Shown here in pieces: positions 1 to 8,530 of a stretch of DNA of 64,000 nt (position 1 is its first letter; each line of letters opens with the position of its first letter). A program made the position numbers and the translations under genes. Below the pieces are notes generated by a model. It was not told where the DNA came from. It did no database searches and was given only the letters and a program-made list of their open reading frames with translations. The DNA comes from Dehalococcoides sp. JdFR-54 (GTDB lineage: Bacteria; Chloroflexota; Dehalococcoidia; JdFR-54), in NCBI GenBank assembly GCA_002011475.1, contig MTNP01000060.1, positions 1 through 64,000 of the forward strand, written 5' to 3'.

Positions 1-858
1 CCCGCCAGCTTCTGCGGCATTTTCGGCCTGAAGCCCAGCCACGGACGGGTGCCCAGCCACGACTGCCGCCGGGGTATGGAGCTTTTCGGCGACATCGGCC
101 CCATAGCCCGGACCGTCCGCGATGGCGCCCTGTTGCTGAGCATCATCGCCGGCTTTGACCCCCGTGACCCATTCACCACGAGGCAAAGCCCCCCAAATCT
201 CCTGGAAGCCCTAGACAGGGAGGTCAAAGGGCTTCGCCTGGCCTGGAGCCCTGACCTGGGCTATGCCAGGGTAAACCCGGAGGTGAGAAGTATCGCCGAA
301 AGGGCGGCCCTGTCTTTCCAATCCCTGGGATGCTTGGTGGAGGAGGTCAGGCCAGCCCTGGGGGAATTCTTCCCCGCCTACGACCTGATCACCCTGGCCG
401 ACCAGTATGCTTTCAACGGGCATCTCCTGGCGGGGGAGGCGGACAAGCTCATGCCTTATGTCAAGTCCATCCTGGAACACGGCCAACGGGTGACGCTCGC
501 CCAGTATTCCCAGGCCCTGCGCCAGATAGAGCACTTCCGCAGACGCCTGGCCGACGTCTTCGAGAGCTACGACCTGCTTCTGAGCCCCACCACTGCCGTC
601 CCCGCCTTCCCCATAGGTCAGCGACCCCGCATCATCGATGGCCAGGAGGTATCTCCGGTGTGGGGGGCTTTCCCCTTGACCGCCCCCTTCAATATATCGG
701 GATGGCCAGCAGCCAGCGTCCCCTGCGGCTTCTCCACCCAGGGCCTGCCCATCGGGCTGCAAATCGCGGGGCGCTGGGGCGAGGAGGCCACAGTGCTCCA
801 GGTAGCGGCTGCCTGGGAGAGGATACAACCCTGGTCAGAGAAGCTGCCCAGCCTGTAA
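1..858 (+). CDS. Amidase (GatA/amidase-signature family), 5'-truncated by window edge
   Basis: Frame +1 is open from base 1 (PASFCGIFGLKPSHGRVPSHDCRRGMELFGDIGPIARTVRDGALLL...); the GIFGLKPSxGRV and GPIARTVRD motifs are typical of amidase-signature enzymes. Confidence 0.88.
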   Translation, partial: PASFCGIFGLKPSHGRVPSHDCRRGMELFGDIGPIARTVRDGALLLSIIAGFDPRDPFTTRQSPPNLLEALDREVKGLRLAWSPDLGYARVNPEVRSIAERAALSFQSLGCLVEEVRPALGEFFPAYDLITLADQYAFNGHLLAGEADKLMPYVKSILEHGQRVTLAQYSQALRQIEHFRRRLADVFESYDLLLSPTTAVPAFPIGQRPRIIDGQEVSPVWGAFPLTAPFNISGWPAASVPCGFSTQGLPIGLQIAGRWGEEATVLQVAAAWERIQPWSEKLPSL

Positions 859-922
859 GGGCCTTCAGGGGCGCCTTTCCGCCTTCGTCCCGCAAGCAGC
901 GTTATTTCGGTTTATTAGCCCC

Positions 923-3900
923 CTAGTATCCCGTTCCGAAATTAATCGCCACTTCAACCAGGTCAAAGACATCTATTATGCCATTGTCATCAAAGTCGGC
1001 ATCTGGATTATACCTGTCCTCACCCACCTGGGCATTAAATGCCGCTGCCACTGAGACCAGGTCAAGGATATTTATTTGGTTATCCCTATTGACATCTCCT
1101 GGAATCGATATGGCCACTTCAGGCATGGCCTGGAAGTGGGCGGTAAGCCGATGGGATTTATCCACCTTCAGCTTGTATGGATTGGTTGAACCCGCGTATT
1201 GGTCGTCGAGGGTCCAATGGTCGAAGTAATAGCCATCTGCCGGCTTCGCCTCTGCTGAAACCAGGCTGCCCTCCTTGTACCAGCCACTCCCCGGCTCCAC
1301 ACTCCCTGAATCTTGGGGGTTGACCTGGATGTCTGTATAGAACTCTCTCTCCACTGTAACGGTGTAATTGGCATCTGCAAATGACATAGATATGGTTCTG
1401 GGATTATCAGTGTTGCCATCGGCCCAGCGGCTGAAGACGTATCTCACCCCCTGTGAAGGTGGGGATGGCGATACTACTTCCACCGCAAAGTCCCCGAGCT
1501 CCATCGTCGAAGATGCCTTCCCCTCGAAGTCAGTAACACCCTCCCAAAGGCTCGTTTTCACCACGATGCCTGTAACCGGTTCGCCACCGGGATCCTCTGC
1601 GGAGATAGTCAAAGTGGGGGGTGGCTTCACCACGCCATAATGGACCGCTCGGGCAACTTCACCCAAATCAGGATGGCCGGCGTGGACGATGATATAAACG
1701 TTCATTGGCTGCGGGACGTGGGGGGCAGAATATCGAGTGCTGGTACTCCCATCTTCGCCCGTGACGTCACTTAGAGGCCACACAGATCCCGGACCTGCCT
1801 CCTCGATCCAGCTTGGCGGTTCCCCCCAAAATGGAAACCAGCACACAGGTTCCCAGCCGATGCCATAACCTGACAGGGGATTGCCTTGCTCATCGCTTAG
1901 AGTGCAGCTTAGGTCTAGCTCATCACCGGATAGGACGGTGAAGCCCTCAGGGTCAAGCGACAGCATATACCCCTCAGCCTCTTCCACCAGCTTTACCAGG
2001 CCCTCAGACTGGGCAGTACTCGGCTCATACTGAGAGCCTCCAGAGAAGGAAACGGTGATGGTCACCCTTTTTTGCGTTTCCTCTCCGGTGTCTGGCTGCT
2101 CCCCGTCGCCGGGCTGTTCCCCATCACTGGGCTGCTCTTCATCACTTGGTTGCTCCCCATCACCGGGCTGCTCCCCGTCGCCGGGCTGCTGACCGTCCCC
2201 CATCTCCCCATCTCCCATCCAATCATCGGCCTGGGTGGAAAGCGATACGTGGCTTTCTCCATATCCCGCCAGCCAAGACCACATCCCTCCCCCACCTGGC
2301 TCCCCCCAACCTGGCTGTCCCCCATCAGGAGGTTGCTCATCCTCAGGCGGCTGTTCATCCTCGGCCGGCTGTTCCTCCTCAGGCGGCTGCTCCCCTTCAG
2401 GTTTCTCCTCCGGCTTCTCCTTCGTTGGAGGAATGTAAGTGATCTCCATTCTCCCCAGGTTATCAGTCATCGGCCAACCAGCGCCAAAGAAGCCCTCTGT
2501 AGCCTCCCACTGTAGTGTCTGACCCGGGATAGGGCGGCCGAAGTGGTCTGATAGAATAGCGAGGAACCTCACCCTTTCCCCGGAGTGAGCCTCAAACTTG
2601 TCAGGATGAAGGGCTATACTGGTGGGCATTTTGACCACCTTTTCTATCCTGATCGTGATCTCTGTCTGGTAGAACTTCTCGGAATCGACTGTCACTTCCT
2701 TCTGCCCGCTGTTGCCGATAATCGTGATTGTGCCCTCAAGGGGCTCATCTGTGGGTTCCAGCCTCGTTGTATGTATAAGCACTTTGGCGTCCAGCGGAGG
2801 ACCTGTTTGCCACCAACCGCTGGTGGGGATTGTATCCAGCCATTCCTTATCGGTGGAGATTTTCCAGCGAAGGGGTGGCAGAGAGGGGAAGTTGAGGTTT
2901 TTGATCTCCAGAGGTGCAGAGTAAACCATCGCAGTATACAGGGTGCCAAGTTCAATGGTTTGGGGCTCCACCTGGAGCTTCGGGGGCGGCAATACTCGGA
3001 ACACGCAGAATGCCGGGGTCTCGTCCACCAAATCCCCGTCCCACGCTGTCACCATGAAGCGGTAGAACTTATTAGGAGGCAAGTTCACGTATTTTGTTTT
3101 TGTTTCGGTATAACTTACATATGTCCAATCCTTGTAGGGCGTCCACTCGCCTGACGCCTCATCGTATTGCTGCAAGCAATGGTGGTATCCCTCGATAGCT
3201 AAATCGTCTGTTCCCTCCCACCTAAAGGTTATCGTCTCCTCTGAGCCGACCACCCGCGAGGGATATTCTATAAGGTAAGTCTCCGGGGCCCGATTCTCCC
3301 GCTCCAGGCACTCGAACTTGACGCTGATAAGCTCCACATTGGCTTCGGCGGTGGCCGTCCCCGAGGACTCAAACCAGGCCAGGGCCGAAGCCTCGGCATC
3401 GACTCGAAATTGCCACTGGCATGGCTTATCTTTCTCCAAGTCCACTAATGTGGAAAGGATAAACGTGCCGTCGAATTCATCGCTCTTGTTCCAGTAAATA
3501 AAGACCTCGGTCCCGGTCTTCTGGTCGAAATGAACGCGCTTGGCCGATGTATTATCCACTTTCCCCGTCACCACCAGGCTCGAAGCGGCTATACTGGCGC
3601 CGAAAATTTTCTCAATAATGAATTTCATGACGCTTATGGGATCGGTAGGGACATCTTCTAAGGGCACAGGAACGCCTAGCCCTTCTAAAAAGCTTTTAAA
3701 AGCCTGGTCGGGGTCAGGCAGATTTAGCTCGTCTTTCACCCATTCAAGAACCTCTTCAGCCAGGTCTTGGGGGTCGAACACTCCACCAAAGAGGCCGATG
3801 GCAGTGGCCTGGGCCGAACCTCTGAGCTTATATTTCCAGGCAACGCGGTAGGTGCCGGTGCACTTTGGCGTGAATTCGCCTCCGACCCCGAGGTAAGCAT

Positions 3901-4582
3901 AAGCCGGGGCAGCCCCCAGGACGAGGGCAGCTCCAGCCGATGCGTGAACCCGACCCTGTCCGTCAGCGGACTGCGATGATGAGACAGTCCATATGGTAGC
4001 CCAGCCCAGGGGGAAGGGCTTGCCACCATGATCATGCCACTGATATTGAAAAAGAGACGGTCCTAGTTCCCTGACCTCAAGCGGTTTGAAGCCTGTATAT
4101 TTCAGCTTCATCCCCTCAATCTTGGCCCAAGCCAAAGCGCCGGCGAAGGCGCGGATTTTTACCTGCCCATCCTGGGACAAGAACTTATCGCGGTCCAGCT
4201 TATGTTCGTAGTCTTTCCACCCCTTTCTCAGCTCAACAATGGTCTCCCAAGCGTCCTGTCCCCAGATGTAGGCTTCGATCTTGGGGGCCGGGTCCGGCCA
4301 CATCCATGTCGCGTCGGCGCGAAACTTCAATGTCAGCGAGGTATAGGTGTACCCCGAAGGCAGGGCAAAGACGTAGCAAACCGAGCCTGAATTAAGATCA
4401 CCGGGGCTGAGCTCAACCACGTCCCCCACAACCTTTTGATCGTTGCCCATCTCAGTAACTCGTCCCGATACCTCACCTGTTATCTCCTTTTTCTGCCCAT
4501 CTTGGGCATCGGCTATCCCCGGTATAGCAATAAGCATCGCCGTCACCACAACGATTGAGAACAGCTTCTTGATTCTGCCCAT
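923..4582 (-). CDS. Large secreted protein with Ig-like (Big/invasin-like) and InlB B-repeat-like segments, acidic E/D-E-Q-P low-complexity tracts and a C-terminal dockerin-like duplicated EF-hand
   Basis: Signal peptide MGRIKKLFSIVVVTAMLIAIPGIADA after SD GGGAGGTG; C-terminus GDVNRDNQINILDLVSVAAAF...DADFDDNGIIDVFDLVEVAINFG. The ORF track starts at 4615 but the SD favours the ATG at 4582. Confidence 0.8.
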   Translation of the reverse strand: MGRIKKLFSIVVVTAMLIAIPGIADAQDGQKKEITGEVSGRVTEMGNDQKVVGDVVELSPGDLNSGSVCYVFALPSGYTYTSLTLKFRADATWMWPDPAPKIEAYIWGQDAWETIVELRKGWKDYEHKLDRDKFLSQDGQVKIRAFAGALAWAKIEGMKLKYTGFKPLEVRELGPSLFQYQWHDHGGKPFPLGWATIWTVSSSQSADGQGRVHASAGAALVLGAAPAYAYLGVGGEFTPKCTGTYRVAWKYKLRGSAQATAIGLFGGVFDPQDLAEEVLEWVKDELNLPDPDQAFKSFLEGLGVPVPLEDVPTDPISVMKFIIEKIFGASIAASSLVVTGKVDNTSAKRVHFDQKTGTEVFIYWNKSDEFDGTFILSTLVDLEKDKPCQWQFRVDAEASALAWFESSGTATAEANVELISVKFECLERENRAPETYLIEYPSRVVGSEETITFRWEGTDDLAIEGYHHCLQQYDEASGEWTPYKDWTYVSYTETKTKYVNLPPNKFYRFMVTAWDGDLVDETPAFCVFRVLPPPKLQVEPQTIELGTLYTAMVYSAPLEIKNLNFPSLPPLRWKISTDKEWLDTIPTSGWWQTGPPLDAKVLIHTTRLEPTDEPLEGTITIIGNSGQKEVTVDSEKFYQTEITIRIEKVVKMPTSIALHPDKFEAHSGERVRFLAILSDHFGRPIPGQTLQWEATEGFFGAGWPMTDNLGRMEITYIPPTKEKPEEKPEGEQPPEEEQPAEDEQPPEDEQPPDGGQPGWGEPGGGGMWSWLAGYGESHVSLSTQADDWMGDGEMGDGQQPGDGEQPGDGEQPSDEEQPSDGEQPGDGEQPDTGEETQKRVTITVSFSGGSQYEPSTAQSEGLVKLVEEAEGYMLSLDPEGFTVLSGDELDLSCTLSDEQGNPLSGYGIGWEPVCWFPFWGEPPSWIEEAGPGSVWPLSDVTGEDGSTSTRYSAPHVPQPMNVYIIVHAGHPDLGEVARAVHYGVVKPPPTLTISAEDPGGEPVTGIVVKTSLWEGVTDFEGKASSTMELGDFAVEVVSPSPPSQGVRYVFSRWADGNTDNPRTISMSFADANYTVTVEREFYTDIQVNPQDSGSVEPGSGWYKEGSLVSAEAKPADGYYFDHWTLDDQYAGSTNPYKLKVDKSHRLTAHFQAMPEVAISIPGDVNRDNQINILDLVSVAAAFNAQVGEDRYNPDADFDDNGIIDVFDLVEVAINFGTGY

Positions 4583-4665
4583 GATCACCACCTCCCGGTT
4601 AGGCTTGGTAATCAATTAGGAATCAATCGCCTGTTTTTCTGAAAAAGTCGATTCTGAAGGCTTGC

Positions 4666-4860
4666 TCAAGGCAACCCGGGCAATGTCGGCTTGACCTCGC
4701 CCCGCATCAGTTCACCCATCTGGACCCCCGGCGGGAAGATCTGAGCTCCTGATGTTTGGCCCATTATAGCTTTGACCACTGCCGGAAAGCAAGCTCCTTT
4801 TTCGGCACCTTTGGACAGCCCCGTCGATGGTTCTCCCCAATATAGGTTGCACTGACTACC
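4666..4860 (-). pseudogene. Orphan C-terminal remnant of an unidentified gene (64 codons, no start codon at its 5' end)
   Basis: Open frame between stops: GSQCNLYWGEPSTGLSKGAEKGACFPAVVKAIMGQTSGAQIFPPGVQMGELMRGEVKPTLPGLP*; protein-like composition with no ATG/GTG/TTG near its beginning. Confidence 0.45.
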
Positions 4861-4945
4861 CTAAATTATATGCTAGGAAGTATCTATACATAAGGAACAA
4901 GCAATTAGACAACTTTTGGGTGCCGAAAGCACATCTCAACCCCCC

Positions 4946-4973
4946 TTGATAAAGTAACCGATTTGTGTATATT
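4946..4973 (+). promoter_or_regulatory. Putative sigma70-type promoter for the dctP leader
   Basis: TTGATA (4946-4951), 16 nt, TATATT (4968-4973). Confidence 0.5.
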
Positions 4974-4979
4974 GTTTTT

Positions 4980-5369
4980 ACTTCCGCCAACGAGGGAACA
5001 GGATGGGTAGGAGGAGGCTTATCGCGTAGCAGAAGCGATGTGTGAACCGTTGCGGGAAGTGACTCTACACTGCCAGGGTGGAGGCCGCAGTCGGGTTTTC
5101 CTCAGATCACTGAAGCCATAGTCACCGGAAGCGACAAAGGTTCGTTATTGGCTTAGGTAGCAAGGGGCAAGTGGAGTTACCGCAGGGAGTGCCTTCTAGC
5201 AACTTTGTGGGTCATGGCTGTATTGTGAAAGGGTCTAAAGTGGTATCACGGGCGACGAAGCAAACAGGGGGTATATGAATCCCCCCAGAAAGGAGGTAAT
5301 ATCGAGTAAGATAGGAAACGAACCGAAATCTAGAATCCTGAGGAGGTTAACGGAGGAGGTTAACAAAGG
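4980..5369 (+). ncRNA. Candidate structured 5' leader RNA upstream of dctP
   Basis: About 390 nt between promoter and start codon with several complementary segments: ATCGC/GCGAT (5021-5025/5035-5039), GTGACT/AGTCAC (5059-5064/5120-5125), ACTGC/GCAGT (5069-5073/5087-5091), GGGGG/CCCCC (5267-5271/5281-5285). Confidence 0.42.
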
Positions 5370-5373
5370 ATGA
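5275..5373 (+). CDS. Candidate upstream ORF/leader peptide (32 aa) overlapping the dctP start as ATGA
   Basis: ATG in the loop of a GGGGG-TATATGAAT-CCCCC hairpin; MNPPRKEVISSKIGNEPKSRILRRLTEEVNKG*; TGA 5371-5373 overlaps dctP ATG 5370-5372. Confidence 0.35.
   Translation: MNPPRKEVISSKIGNEPKSRILRRLTEEVNKG
5342..5367 (+). repeat. 13-bp tandem duplication carrying an AGGAGG Shine-Dalgarno
   Basis: GGAGGTTAACGGA followed by GGAGGTTAACAAA immediately before the dctP ATG. Confidence 0.7.
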
Positions 5374-6569
5374 GAACAAATTTATTATTTGTTCTGCTGG
5401 CGGTGGTATTAGGCGGTAGTATGGTGGCAGCTGCTTGCGCCAAAGAGATCACTGTAACCGAGACTGTAACCAAGACAGCGGCTGCAGTCACAATAACCGA
5501 GACGGTGACCGCAGCTCCCGAGGCCCCGGTCACCGTGACCGAAACCAAGACCACCACCAAAACCGTAAAGGAGACGGTCACCATCACTGGTGTGATGGAG
5601 CCCGTCAAGTGGATCATGGTTTCTCCCTGGCCGGTGGGCAGCGCAGGTCAAATCGCGGCTGACAGCCTGGCTAGGCTGGTCACCGAGACCAGTGGCGGTA
5701 GGCTGGTGATTGAGAGCTACCCCGGTGGTGCTATTGTCGGCCCTAAGGAGTGCTTTGATGCCACGCATGACGGGACCGTGGATTTGATGCACTTCACCGC
5801 CCACACCTGGGTTGGCAAGACACCGGCTGCGCCCCTGTTCTCCGCAAAGCCCATGGGCTTCAACTACCTGCAGTGGGTCGGCTGGTACGAGTGGGGCGGC
5901 GGTCTCGAATTGCTTGCCGAGATGTACGAAAAGTATAACTTCGGCTTTGTCGGTGTGGGCGCGATTCAAACGCCTGAGGACTTCTGCTGGTCTCACAAGA
6001 AGATCACCAGTCTGGAAGACTTCAAAGGTCTGAAGTTCAGGACCAAAGGCTTCTGGGGCGAGATCCTGAGCAAGTACCTGGGCGCCTCTGTAGTGACGCT
6101 GGCCGGCGCCGAGGTCTACCCTGCTCTAGAGAGGGGGGTGATCGATGCCGGCGAGTATAGCACTCCCGCCACCGACCTGAAGCTGGCATTTAATGACATC
6201 TGCGAATATGTGATCGTGCCCGGCATGCACCAGCCCGCCACTGTGCTGTGTGTGGCGATCAACAAGGACCGCTGGGAGGCCCTGCCCTCCGACCTGCAGG
6301 CCCTCTTTGATGCCTGCACAAAGGCCACTACCCTCAAAGAGTTCGGCGGAATGGTATTAGATGATGCGGCGGCGCTCAAGGTCTTTGTTGACGACCCAAC
6401 CACCGAGGTGGTCATTGCTCCCCAGGAGATGCGGCAGGAGCTGAGGGAGGCAGCCAACAGACTCTATGACGAGAAGGCTGCTGAAGATCCCTTCTTCGCC
6501 AAGGTGCTCGAAAGCCAGCGGGAATTTGAAGAACTCTGGAACTACTGGCAAAACTACATGTATTACTAG
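5370..6569 (+). CDS. dctP: TRAP transporter substrate-binding lipoprotein (DctP family)
   Basis: Lipobox ...VAAAC, Thr/Val-rich linker, DctP-like body (ISPWPVGS..., GLKFRTKGFWGEIL, EVYPALERGVIDAGEYS), followed by DctQ and DctM genes. Confidence 0.9.
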   Translation: MRTNLLFVLLAVVLGGSMVAAACAKEITVTETVTKTAAAVTITETVTAAPEAPVTVTETKTTTKTVKETVTITGVMEPVKWIMVSPWPVGSAGQIAADSLARLVTETSGGRLVIESYPGGAIVGPKECFDATHDGTVDLMHFTAHTWVGKTPAAPLFSAKPMGFNYLQWVGWYEWGGGLELLAEMYEKYNFGFVGVGAIQTPEDFCWSHKKITSLEDFKGLKFRTKGFWGEILSKYLGASVVTLAGAEVYPALERGVIDAGEYSTPATDLKLAFNDICEYVIVPGMHQPATVLCVAINKDRWEALPSDLQALFDACTKATTLKEFGGMVLDDAAALKVFVDDPTTEVVIAPQEMRQELREAANRLYDEKAAEDPFFAKVLESQREFEELWNYWQNYMYY

Positions 6570-6651
6570 TTGCCCAAGGTGCCGAGCACTGCATAGACTG
6601 CAATAGGAGGAATGCCCCCGCTCCGCGGGGGATTCCTCCAAGGGAGGGGTT

Positions 6652-7176
6652 ATGCGAGTTATCGGCTATGGCCTCAGGGCTATCGACCTCGTCACCGAGT
6701 GGTCGGGTTGGCTTGCTGCCCTGCTGGTGATACCCCTCATCGTGACCCAAGTTTACGAAGTCATACTGAGGTATGTATTCAATTCCCCCACAGCGTGGGC
6801 CTTCGAAATCGCGCGCTATCTGGGTGGTACCCTGTTTGTGTTGGGGCTAGCCTGGGTTCTTAAACATAAAGCGCATATCAGGATGGACCTAATCTATCGA
6901 AATTTTTCGCCCCGACGGCAGGCGATCATAGATATAGTGCTAACGCTCATCATTTTTTTCCCGCTATGGATTCTCGCCTTGGATCGGATGGTGGACTGGC
7001 TGTGGTTGTCGTGGGCGACCCACGAACGAAGCTCGGATAGCTACTGGAGGCCCATCATCTACCCCTTCAAGACCATGATGCCGGTGGCCTTTCTGCTGCT
7101 GCTTCTGGCGATGGTGGCGGACTTCATCCGTAATTTGGGAACTGTATTCAAGGGGGAGAAGCCATGCTGGATGTAA
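6652..7176 (+). CDS. dctQ: TRAP transporter small permease (DctQ)
   Basis: Four-TM small permease with ...VYEVILRYVFNSPTAWAFEIARYLGGTLFVLGLAWVLKHKAHIRMDLIY; adjacent dctP/dctM. Confidence 0.9.
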   Translation: MRVIGYGLRAIDLVTEWSGWLAALLVIPLIVTQVYEVILRYVFNSPTAWAFEIARYLGGTLFVLGLAWVLKHKAHIRMDLIYRNFSPRRQAIIDIVLTLIIFFPLWILALDRMVDWLWLSWATHERSSDSYWRPIIYPFKTMMPVAFLLLLLAMVADFIRNLGTVFKGEKPCWM

Positions 7177-8498
7177 GTCCAGGGGTAGTCACCGCGCTAA
7201 TGTTGGGGCTCTTATTCCTGGGGATAATGTCAGGCTATCCCATTGCCTTTATCATGGCGGGCGTGGGCTTCGCCGTGGGGCTGGTCCTCATGGGGCCAGG
7301 GGTTTTTGGCATGGCTCTCAACCGCACCTACGCGGTGATGACCAACTATGTCCTGCTGGCGGCCCCCATGTTCGTGTTTATGGGGATGATGCTGGGGAGG
7401 TCTGGCTGCGCCGAGAGGCTCTACGCCACCTTACACGTGATCTTGGGAGGCCTGAGGGGCGGGTTGCTGCTAACCACCATCCTCATCGCCACCCTCTTCG
7501 CCGCTGCCACCGGCATCATCGGGGCCTCAGTGGTCACCATCGGGCTCCTGGCCATGCCCAGCATGTTGGGTCGAGGCTATAATAAGTCCCTAGCCAGCGG
7601 GGCTGTCTGTGCCGGTGGCACCCTGGGCATCCTCATCCCGCCCAGCATAATGATCGTCATCTACGGCTCCCTAGCTGCCCTATCAGTGGCAAAGCTCTTC
7701 GCCGCGGCTATCGTCCCCGGCCTTGTCCTATCAGCCCTGTACCAACTTTATGTCTTGGGCAGATGCTATTTCAACCCTAAACTGGGCCCTCCCTTGCCGC
7801 TTGAGGAGAGACGAGCCGTTCCTACTCGCGTCAAGGTAGTCCATACCTTCACCCGGCTTCTGCCGCCTATCTTCCTCATCTTAGCAGTGTTGGGTACCAT
7901 TTTCGCGGGAATCGCAACCCCCACTGAGGCCGCCGCCATGGGTGCCTTTGCCTCCTGCCTCGTTGCCGCCAGCTACCGCAAGTTCAACTGGCAAACCCTT
8001 AAAGAAACAATAATCGGAACTATGCGAGTCACCTGCTTCATTGCAATGCTGGTGATAGGGATCGGGATATTCAGCGGCGTTTTCATGCACCTTGGGGGCG
8101 GCAAGGTCATAACCGAACTTCTGCTGGCAGCGCCCGGAGGCAAATGGGGTGCCTTTAGCCTGGTGATGATCATCGTGTTCTTCCTGGGCATGCTCATGGA
8201 GTGGATAGGCTCGATTTTCATCATCGTCCCTCTGTTCACGCCCGTGGCTGCTGAGCTCGGCATGGATCCCATCTGGTTCGCTATGTGCGTCATTGTCATG
8301 TATCAGACCTCCTTCCTGACACCGCCTGTGGCCCATGCTATTTTCTATCTGAAGAGCGTTGCCCCCCCGGAAGTAACTATGGGAGATATAATTAGAGGCA
8401 TCGTTCCCTTCGTGGGCCTCATACTAGTCGGATTGACTTTGGTGGTTATATTCCCGGACCTGATTTTGTGGCTTCCGGGCATCATAATAGGTCGATGA
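7164..8498 (+). CDS. dctM: TRAP transporter large permease (DctM)
   Basis: GGLRGGLLLTTILIATLFAAATGIIGASVVTIGLLAMPSML; GTLGILIPPSIMIVIYG; overlaps dctQ. Confidence 0.93.
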   Translation: MLDVSPGVVTALMLGLLFLGIMSGYPIAFIMAGVGFAVGLVLMGPGVFGMALNRTYAVMTNYVLLAAPMFVFMGMMLGRSGCAERLYATLHVILGGLRGGLLLTTILIATLFAAATGIIGASVVTIGLLAMPSMLGRGYNKSLASGAVCAGGTLGILIPPSIMIVIYGSLAALSVAKLFAAAIVPGLVLSALYQLYVLGRCYFNPKLGPPLPLEERRAVPTRVKVVHTFTRLLPPIFLILAVLGTIFAGIATPTEAAAMGAFASCLVAASYRKFNWQTLKETIIGTMRVTCFIAMLVIGIGIFSGVFMHLGGGKVITELLLAAPGGKWGAFSLVMIIVFFLGMLMEWIGSIFIIVPLFTPVAAELGMDPIWFAMCVIVMYQTSFLTPPVAHAIFYLKSVAPPEVTMGDIIRGIVPFVGLILVGLTLVVIFPDLILWLPGIIIGR

Positions 8499-8530
8499 CC
8501 TTTGGCTAATAGGATCGGAAAGGGGGTATT

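Noticed and set aside
2085-2420. CRISPR or micro/minisatellite array
   Set aside because: The short repeats are in-frame imperfect codon repeats (GDGEQP/EDEQP) of a coding low-complexity region, not spacer-repeat structure.
2585-3154. 189-aa plus-strand ORF inside the dockerin-like gene
   Set aside because: Antisense to the large secreted protein; no SD or domain evidence.
5236-5252. T-box-like string AAAGTGGTATCACGGG in the first dctP leader
   Set aside because: Resembles AAGGGTGGTACCGCGG only loosely; no specifier/stem I pattern or terminator recognised, and the downstream gene is a transporter without clear amino acid link.
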